A stretch of 10,995 nucleotides of DNA. Source: Syntrophorhabdaceae bacterium. GTDB lineage: Bacteria; Desulfobacterota; Syntrophorhabdia; Syntrophorhabdales; Syntrophorhabdaceae. Each line of letters opens with the position of its first letter. The stretch's first letter is position 1. The stretch lies in the NCBI GenBank assembly GCA_026415015.1, contig JAOAHW010000059.1:1-10995 (forward strand), given 5' to 3'. Shown in pieces: positions 6,859-10,995 of this stretch. The notes beneath the pieces were generated by a model. The model was not told where the DNA came from and made no database searches. It saw only the letters and a list, made by a program, of their open reading frames with translations. The translations under genes were made by a program, and so were the position numbers.

Positions 6859-7071
6859 TTATCCTCCTTCAATGTATCTTTTATCGTTGAAGCCACAGCC
6901 ATTGCAAAATGATCTATCTCTGCATCTTTTACACACCTCTTCTTTTTTTATGAGATTCATAAAATACTCTAATATATCCTCCAGTGTCTTTGTCATGGGT
7001 CTTTCTGCTGCCCACGCTATCCTTCTCAGCATGGAAGATGATTTTTTTGATAGTTCAGGTGTGTAGGCCAT
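6859..7071 (-). CDS. Small zinc-ribbon-like protein, 70 aa
   Basis: A 70-aa protein with two parts. The first is an N-terminal helical segment (SSSMLRRIAWAAERPMTKTL, 11-30, then EDILEYF) that resembles the helix-turn-helix or ribbon-helix-helix type of small DNA-binding protein. The second is a C-terminal CxxCx5CxxC knuckle (C47, C50, C56, C59). I recall similar 'LRRxAWAxxKPMTKTxE' proteins with a C-terminal Cys cluster in anaerobic delta-type bacteria, but not a named function. The ATG at 7071 follows AGGAGGTGATAA, and the upstream 57-aa gene overlaps the start by 17 bases. It could be a regulator of the block or a metal-binding accessory protein. Confidence 0.7.
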   Translation of the reverse strand: MAYTPELSKKSSSMLRRIAWAAERPMTKTLEDILEYFMNLIKKEEVCKRCRDRSFCNGCGFNDKRYIEGG

Positions 7072-7228
7072 TTATCACCTCCTGAATAATCTCTATAAGT
7101 TTTGCTACCTCACTCTCTGTAACTATATGGTATGCTGATTTAAGATCACTGATGTCATATTCCCTTTTATCATCCAAAAGGTCTTCTTCTATAAACATGT
7201 TTAAAGTTTCGCCTATTATGTCTTTCAT
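7055..7228 (-). CDS. Small acidic protein, 57 aa
   Basis: This ORF runs from ATG 7228 to TGA 7055 and encodes a 57-aa acidic, largely helical protein: MKDIIGETLNMFIEEDLLDD at the N-terminus, then a KREYDISDLKSAYHI stretch and an amphipathic helix ending VINGLHT. TAGGAGAC stands just before the start at proper spacing, and codon use (ATA, AGG) matches the neighbours. It overlaps the next gene by 17 bases, which suggests coupled translation. No family recognised. Its charge and length would suit a small binding partner or antitoxin-like protein, but nothing shows that. Confidence 0.55.
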   Translation of the reverse strand: MKDIIGETLNMFIEEDLLDDKREYDISDLKSAYHIVTESEVAKLIEIIQEVINGLHT

Positions 7229-7309
7229 AAATGTCTCCTATAGTACTGATGGTGTTTTGCCGCTGGAAAGGAATTTATTGCTCTACATCATGACTATTGA
7301 ATCTTTTTT

Positions 7310-7759
7310 TTAAAGCATCCTTGAGAAATCACACTTAAGAACCCTGCCGTTATCACCTTTTGTCTTTATGGGTGATTCGTACTCTTGTTCAGATATGACT
7401 TCACTGGATGCCACCACTATGAACTGGTCGTATTTGAAAGGGTTGTAGTCATTCTTTATGATAAGAAGGGTTTCATAGAAGGTCTTTCTCAATACATGCT
7501 GCAGGGAATCTTTATTGTTGTTGAGATGCCATAGTGAGCCATACCCTGTAAGCATTGCCTCAGCCATTATTTTATAGGCCTTCTGATGGTCACGGTTGTC
7601 CATTATGTCATTCACAGAGTCCTTGACAATACTTTTGAAGAGTGGCCTATACCTCTCTGGTATCATGGATGCAAGGATATTCTTTTGGATGTCTGATGTT
7701 GCCATTAATGCCTGTCTGTATTCTGGTTTTGGTGTTATAATAAATGTGTTTACTATCAT
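7310..7759 (-). CDS. Unrecognised protein, 149 aa
   Basis: A 149-aa soluble protein with no signal peptide, membrane segment or cysteine box. It starts with a strand (IVNTFIITPKPE), is then mainly helical (about 15-105, including KDSVNDIMDNRDHQKAYKIM), has a second strand region (YDQFIVVASSEVI, about 110-122) and ends with a basic strand GRVLKCDFSRML. The ATG at 7759 has AAGGAG upstream and starts 13 bases after the AAA+ gene ends, so the two are almost certainly co-expressed. I do not recognise the family. Its fixed place next to the AAA+ ATPase makes it a candidate substrate adaptor or regulator, by position only. Confidence 0.75.
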   Translation of the reverse strand: MIVNTFIITPKPEYRQALMATSDIQKNILASMIPERYRPLFKSIVKDSVNDIMDNRDHQKAYKIMAEAMLTGYGSLWHLNNNKDSLQHVLRKTFYETLLIIKNDYNPFKYDQFIVVASSEVISEQEYESPIKTKGDNGRVLKCDFSRML

Positions 7760-7772
7760 GGTTATCTCCTTT

Positions 7773-9179
7773 TTATATTGTTCTTATTTTTCTTGATTCT
7801 TCAGGTTCTTCCTCCGGGGTATTAGCAAGTCTTGCACGATTCTTTGCCCATTCTCTCAGTGATTGAATTTCCTCCCTCATTGTCCTGCTCAATGGAACAA
7901 GGTTGTTATATGCCTCATCAAGGCCGTCATATAGACTATCTTTAGCAAGCTGTTCTATCTCTGCCCCTGTATAGCCATTTAGCCTTTCTGTAAAGGAAAG
8001 AGGTATGCTTGAATTATGCTTCTTGTTCATTATTTTTATTATCTCTTCCCTCTCTGATTTAACAGGGAGATCCACAAAGAACGTGGCATCGAACCTGCCT
8101 GCCCTCAGTAGTTCAGGGGGCAATTGGGATATATTGTTTGCTGTAGCCATAACGAGAACTTGAGACCTCGTATCGTTCATCCAAGTGAGGAAGTAACCGA
8201 ACATTGAGGCTACCGTGCCTCCGTCTGTCTCACCTGACGATCTTGTGCCTGAGAATGCCTTCTCTATCTCGTCTATCCAGACAACACACTTACCAAAGGC
8301 ATCTATTAGGCTTGTTGCCTGTCTCATCCGTAGTTCTGACTGGCCAACAAGGGAACCTTTCAAGGCACCTATATCCAATCTTATAAGAGGCCACCCCAAA
8401 ATTGAGGCAGTGGCCTTTGATGCCAGACTTTTGCCTGTTCCTGGGATACCTACAAGTAGGATACCTTTTAGCTGGGGAAGGACTGTATTAACTGGTGAAA
8501 ATGCAGTAGCTCGTCTCTGAATGTATGATTTAAGATTCTGTAGTCCTCCCACATTGCTTATATCCTCGGGTTCCCAGAACTCCATGAGTCCTGATTTCTT
8601 TATAATCTGTGATTTTGCCTCTGATATAGTCCTTGTAGAGAAATAGCCGTTACGGATAAGTGAAAGTGCGTATGCTGTCTCTGCCTCGAATTCTGTGAGT
8701 CCCTTTGCTGCACGGGCAGCCTTTCTGTTGGGCTTGATGTTTAGTGGATTACCTATATCGGTCTGAAGTTTAAATAGCTCCTCATCATCTGGCAGTGCCA
8801 ATTCTATAACATGGAAGAATTTCTCCACCTCTGGTCTTAGCTGTATTACAGGTGATACCATTACAAGGGAACACCCCCTTGACTTCCACAGAGGTATACC
8901 GTTCTGTATAGCCTGGATGACCTCAGGTACATCAAGGAACAGGTGGAGGTTGTGGGCTATAAGAACAGTATCTATGTTGCTGTTTAGGGATTGGATTGCC
9001 TGGACAGGGTCTCTTATCTCTTCTGTTATCTTGCCTGTTTCTGTCTCCCTAATACCCCTTATGCAGTCCCATATAAAGAACCTCCAGCCGTCACAGGGTA
9101 ACACCTGTTCAGCCCTATGTGGCTCCTGGGTTAAGATGCACAATGCAGGATAGCCTGCCTTAAGATAGTCTTTGAGCAT
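7773..9179 (-). CDS. Ycf46-like AAA+ ATPase
   Basis: A 468-aa AAA+ ATPase of the Ycf46 type. The N-terminal domain (about 1-150) is a degenerate P-loop-like fold without Walker A, with LVMVSPVIQL and ALPDDEEL landmarks typical of Ycf46. A linker with IIKKSGLMEFWEP (192-204) leads into the AAA+ module: NVGGLQNLK (209-217), Walker A GIPGTGKS (244-251), pore-loop region RLDIGALKGSLVG (267-279), Walker B VVWIDEIEKAF (299-309), sensor 1 ATANN (345-349), arginines R359 and R362 in RAGRFD, and sensor-2 helix TGAEIEQL (404-411). It should form a ring that remodels proteins using ATP. ATG 9179 has AAGGAGG at 8 bases and is preferred over the in-frame ATG at 9221. It is the first gene of the block. Ycf46, DUF1257 and DUF2997 families are known to co-occur; the target is unknown. 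Confidence 0.9.
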   Translation of the reverse strand: MLKDYLKAGYPALCILTQEPHRAEQVLPCDGWRFFIWDCIRGIRETETGKITEEIRDPVQAIQSLNSNIDTVLIAHNLHLFLDVPEVIQAIQNGIPLWKSRGCSLVMVSPVIQLRPEVEKFFHVIELALPDDEELFKLQTDIGNPLNIKPNRKAARAAKGLTEFEAETAYALSLIRNGYFSTRTISEAKSQIIKKSGLMEFWEPEDISNVGGLQNLKSYIQRRATAFSPVNTVLPQLKGILLVGIPGTGKSLASKATASILGWPLIRLDIGALKGSLVGQSELRMRQATSLIDAFGKCVVWIDEIEKAFSGTRSSGETDGGTVASMFGYFLTWMNDTRSQVLVMATANNISQLPPELLRAGRFDATFFVDLPVKSEREEIIKIMNKKHNSSIPLSFTERLNGYTGAEIEQLAKDSLYDGLDEAYNNLVPLSRTMREEIQSLREWAKNRARLANTPEEEPEESRKIRTI

Positions 9180-9222
9180 GATAGTACCTCCTTTTATTAT
9201 TTTTTGTCTGTTTATTTGCAAG

Positions 9223-9236
9223 CCACCGATCGGTGG
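9223..9236. promoter_or_regulatory. Perfect 14-bp palindrome in the leader of the block
   Basis: CCACCGATCGGTGG is self-complementary over its full length and is a GC-rich island in AT-rich DNA. It lies 44 bases before the AAA+ start codon and about 55 bases downstream of the candidate promoter. It could be an operator for a dimeric repressor or a hairpin in the 5' leader. With no loop bases in the palindrome and no T-run after it, an operator is somewhat more likely than a terminator. Confidence 0.45.
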
Positions 9237-9248
9237 GTTGATTTTAGG

Positions 9249-9350
9249 ATGAACTGGGAAAATCTAAATATTATGAGATATATGATGCTGGGTATAAAAG
9301 AAGATAACCAGTTATTCAAGGAATGTGGTTGTTGTAAAGTGGATGGTTAA
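9249..9350 (+). CDS. Possible 33-aa ORF in the divergent region
   Basis: The plus-strand frame from ATG 9249 to TAA 9350 reads MNWENLNIMRYMMLGIKEDN, followed by a short tail with a CGCC cysteine cluster. It looks protein-like, but only a weak AGG touches the start codon. It also overlaps the candidate promoter of the minus-strand block. It may be chance, or a remnant of a longer gene. No family recognised. Confidence 0.18.
   Translation: MNWENLNIMRYMMLGIKEDNQLFKECGCCKVDG
9291..9319 (-). promoter_or_regulatory. Candidate promoter of the minus-strand block
   Basis: On the minus strand TTGAAT (9319-9314) and TATACC (9296-9291) are separated by 17 bases, each matching the sigma-70-type consensus at 4 of 6 positions. 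Transcription would begin near 9284, giving a leader of about 105 bases that contains the palindrome at 9223-9236. No other gene on this strand lies between here and the window's right part, so a promoter is expected in this region. The exact site is uncertain. Confidence 0.35.
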
Positions 9351-9777
9351 TGATTTTATGGGGTGAAGCAGCGGCAGAAACAAGTATGGGTCAACTGAAC
9401 CTTGCCGCTAAATGATTGATAATTATATGAAATATAATTTCTATATAACTTGGGTGAATCTTAAGAAATTATTGCTATTATAGAGGACTGAGGGTTTTAC
9501 TAAAAAATATTATAATATCTAATTTCTTTCTAATCGGATAGGATGATATAGCATCCTTTATAACAATGATTAATTAATCTAAATGATTTTAAAAATATCT
9601 GATTATCAGTTTTATTAACAATCTATTTGCTCACTAAGTTATTTCAATATAGAAGCTAAAAATGTAAAAAAACAATATGCCCTAAACTTACAGTATTTTT
9701 TATTGTAATATTTTTCTTTATTGTTGAAATTTAAAAATTTAGGCGGTAATAGAAATAACATCCAAAATCTTTAAAGA
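9351..9777. other. AT-rich divergent intergenic region
   Basis: No gene is seen here. An inverted repeat AGCGGCA (9370-9376) / TGCCGCT (9403-9409) encloses 26 bases, within which GGT and ACC can pair further, so the segment could fold as RNA. A smaller AGGATG/CATCCT stem surrounds ATATAG near 9540-9555. The rest, especially 9411 to 9777, is strongly AT-rich with many A and T runs, as often seen in regulatory DNA upstream of horizontally acquired genes. Confidence 0.4.
9724..9752 (+). promoter_or_regulatory. Weak candidate promoter for the amidotransferase gene
   Basis: TTGAAA (9724-9729), 17 bases, then TAATAG (9747-9752). The -35 is good but the -10 matches only 3 of 6 positions. It lies 50 bases before the start codon, a suitable place. 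Surrounding AT-richness makes chance matches likely. Confidence 0.22.
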
Positions 9778-9801
9778 TTGAAAAAGCAAGGAGTAAAAAT
9801 T

Positions 9802-10563
9802 ATGTGCGAATTACTCGGTCTTAATTTTAACCAACCCGTTCAGTGCTCTCTTTCTTTTAGGGGGTTTAGGCATCGTGGTGAGAGTAATCCTCATGGATGG
9901 GGGATAGTAAGATTCGATGGCAAAGCATGCCAAGTATTCAAAGAACCAATCAAAGCACTTGATAGCAAATTGGCCGTTTTTCTTCGTGACTATGAGTTTT
10001 TTAAAAGCAAGATTTTCATTGGTCATGTACGTCTTGCAAGTCAAGGTAATCATACCCTTCAAAATACGCATCCTTTTGTTCGTATTTTTCGTTCCAGAGA
10101 AATAGCACTGGCTCATAACGGGACATTAAAAAAAGTTATAAAAAAGTCTGAATTAAAATTCCACCCTGTGGGTGAAACTGACTCAGAATATTTATTCTGT
10201 GCGTTGCTTACCAGATTGTCTAATGAAAGAATTAAATTTACAGACTTTAGAAAAATCGAGTCCATCCTTTGCGATTTCAATAAATCTGGCACTATGAATG
10301 TTATTTTTTCTGAAGGAGAACATCTTTACTGCTATAGAGATAAAGATGGCTATAAAGGCCTTTGTATGACTCAACGAATTGCACCATTTGGACGAGTTTC
10401 TCTAAGAGACGAAGACTGGGAGGTCGATTTGGATGAAGAGAAGAATTCTGACCAAAAAGGTTTTATAATTGCAACACAGCCTCTTACAGAAGAAAAGTGG
10501 CCTGACCTGCCATGTGGTTCTTTAGTTGTTTTTAAAGATGGTCAATGTGTTTACAATGGTTAA
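9802..10563 (+). CDS. Class II glutamine amidotransferase, YafJ type
   Basis: A 253-aa N-terminal-nucleophile amidotransferase of the YafJ/GATase type 2 family. It releases ammonia from glutamine for an unknown acceptor in the cytoplasm. MCELLG places the catalytic Cys at position 2, exposed once Met is removed. Other landmarks: GFRHRG...NPHGWGI (21-34), GHVRLAS (74-80, substrate-binding Arg), NTHPF (88-92), AHNGTL (104-109, oxyanion residues Asn and Gly) and PVGETDSE (122-129). A TTG at 9778 extends the frame by 8 codons, but ATG 9802 has AAGGAG at 8 bases and is required for the N-terminal Cys. Length is normal for YafJ. The gene is divergent from the block and uses ATT/ATC and CGT/CGA/AGA more than the ATA/AGG preferred there, so it probably has a separate history and function. 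Confidence 0.92.
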   Translation: MCELLGLNFNQPVQCSLSFRGFRHRGESNPHGWGIVRFDGKACQVFKEPIKALDSKLAVFLRDYEFFKSKIFIGHVRLASQGNHTLQNTHPFVRIFRSREIALAHNGTLKKVIKKSELKFHPVGETDSEYLFCALLTRLSNERIKFTDFRKIESILCDFNKSGTMNVIFSEGEHLYCYRDKDGYKGLCMTQRIAPFGRVSLRDEDWEVDLDEEKNSDQKGFIIATQPLTEEKWPDLPCGSLVVFKDGQCVYNG

Positions 10564-10606
10564 CTTAAATAAATTAATTATAGGGAAAATGAATTAGTGA
10601 AGAGTC

Positions 10607-10612
10607 TATAAT
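10607..10612 (+). promoter_or_regulatory. Perfect -10 hexamer upstream of the interrupted gene
   Basis: TATAAT lies about 70 bases before the Shine-Dalgarno site at 10673-10679. No clear -35 hexamer stands 16 to 18 bases upstream. It could drive the small gene that the mini-element interrupts and what follows it. The rest of 10564-10672 shows nothing recognisable. Confidence 0.22.
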
Positions 10613-10692
10613 GATATAAAAAGACATATTTCAATCTAAAGTTTTTGAATAATTCGTGGGCTATCAAAGTCAAGGAGGAAAGATGAACCCAA

Positions 10693-10855
10693 TGTAATAG
10701 CCCCCATTTCCACCAGACACCCTTCTAACCAAAATAAGTTGTCCGCCTGAGGCGGATACATCATCCCCATAAAGGGCTTAAGATGAGATCCCCAAGGGGT
10801 ATAGGATGATGCAAAATAAGTTAGAGGGGTGTCCGGTTTGATGGGGGCATCTCCA
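10693..10855. mobile_element. 163-bp miniature element with IS3/IS2-like ends
   Basis: Both ends begin with TG when read inward: TGTAATAGCCCCCAT on the left and TGGAGATGCCCCCAT on the right (complementary strand). Each continues to a GACACCCnTCTAAC block, so imperfect inverted repeats of about 30 to 35 bp close the element. The TG...CA borders and the G-CCCC-AT...GACAC pattern resemble IS2-group ends of the IS3 family (IS2 begins TGGATTTGCCCCTAT). The interior of about 100 bp has no transposase and can fold on itself (TCATCC near 10760 with GGATGA at 10804-10809). No clear target duplication flanks it. It is best seen as a non-autonomous MITE-like derivative moved by a transposase encoded elsewhere. 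Confidence 0.6.
10742..10756. repeat. Small GC palindrome inside the mini-element
   Basis: TCCGCCTGAGGCGGA is palindromic except for its central base. Such CCGCCT-AGGCGG motifs are common as dispersed repeats in various bacterial genomes. Here it lies within the mini-element, just inside the left inverted repeat. Confidence 0.55.
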
Positions 10856-10976
10856 CCTGGAAGAAGATAAAGGGATATAAGTTCATTCCTCATATGATAA
10901 ATGGGACCAAGTTCATAGATGGTGAGATGGTCGATAAAACAATAATGGTTGCATAATAGATGTGGAGATAAGGGGT

Positions 10977-10995
10977 ATGTTGGAAAAAAAGCTAA
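10977..10995 (+). CDS. Possible start of a gene leaving the window
   Basis: ATG at 10977 follows GGAGATAAGGGG at ribosome-site distance and opens a frame (MLEKKA) that runs off the window end. It lies 20 bases after the stop of the interrupted small gene, so the two may share a transcript. Only six codons are visible, so the product is unknown. Confidence 0.3.

Larger units (their letters stand above)
10683..10956 (+). pseudogene. 36-codon small gene interrupted by a mini-element
   Basis: A strong AAGGAGG site is followed by ATG AAC CCA A at 10683-10692. The frame then meets a 163-bp element (10693-10855). If that element is removed, the frame continues without interruption from 10856 to a TAA at 10954-10956 (then TAG), giving a 36-residue basic protein that begins MNPTWKKIKGYKFIPHMING. 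With the element present, translation stops after four codons (ATG TAA). I recognise no family. The rejoining in frame, the good ribosome site and the double stop support a real small gene that has been broken. Confidence 0.5.

Noticed and set aside
9811..10116. 101-codon minus-strand ORF opposite the amidotransferase
   Set aside because: It is antisense to a gene with complete catalytic motifs and has no supporting features.
10636..10893. 85-codon minus-strand ORF on the right flank
   Set aside because: It runs through both inverted repeats of the mini-element and antisense to the interrupted small gene. Its length is explained by the palindromic repeat sequence.

Overview
The window carries one long gene block on the minus strand (about 500 to 9179), a single plus-strand gene (9802 to 10563), and AT-rich flanks. 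It looks bacterial: nearly every gene has a strong AGGAGG-type Shine-Dalgarno site 6 to 9 bases before its start, genes are packed tightly, and the proteins belong to bacterial or phage/plasmid families. The DNA is AT-rich, and the block prefers ATA and AGG codons. That fits many thermophilic or uncultured lineages (for example Nitrospirota or Aquificota), but I cannot name an organism. There is no rRNA, tRNA, CRISPR array, integrase or capsid gene.

Minus-strand block, in transcription order: a Ycf46-like AAA+ ATPase (9179-7773); an unrecognised 149-aa protein; a 57-aa acidic protein; three small four-cysteine proteins (70, 84 and 65 aa); a DUF1257/Ycf35-like protein that seems to start at CTG; a DUF2997-like protein; a 288-aa helical protein resembling DUF3150; a single-stranded DNA-binding protein; a SWIM-zinc-finger plus Rad52-like annealing protein; a RecB/Cas4-type nuclease with four possible Fe-S cysteines; and a UvrD/PcrA-like helicase (2341-500). 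The last four form a recombination module: coat single strands, anneal, resect and unwind. The Ycf46, DUF1257 and DUF2997 families are known to occur together, but their role is poorly understood. Here they share an apparent operon with the recombination genes, which is the most interesting feature of the window.

The leader region (9180-9801) lies between the block and a divergent class II glutamine amidotransferase (YafJ type). It holds a candidate promoter for the block, a perfect 14-bp palindrome just before the first gene, a 7-bp inverted repeat and a long AT-rich stretch.

Right flank (10564-10995): a 163-bp miniature element with IS3/IS2-like ends has apparently inserted after the third codon of a small gene. 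Removing it restores a 36-codon reading frame. A possible further gene begins at 10977 and leaves the window.

Left flank (1-499): a good rho-independent hairpin oriented to the plus strand, a possible 48-aa minus-strand ORF, and little else that can be supported.
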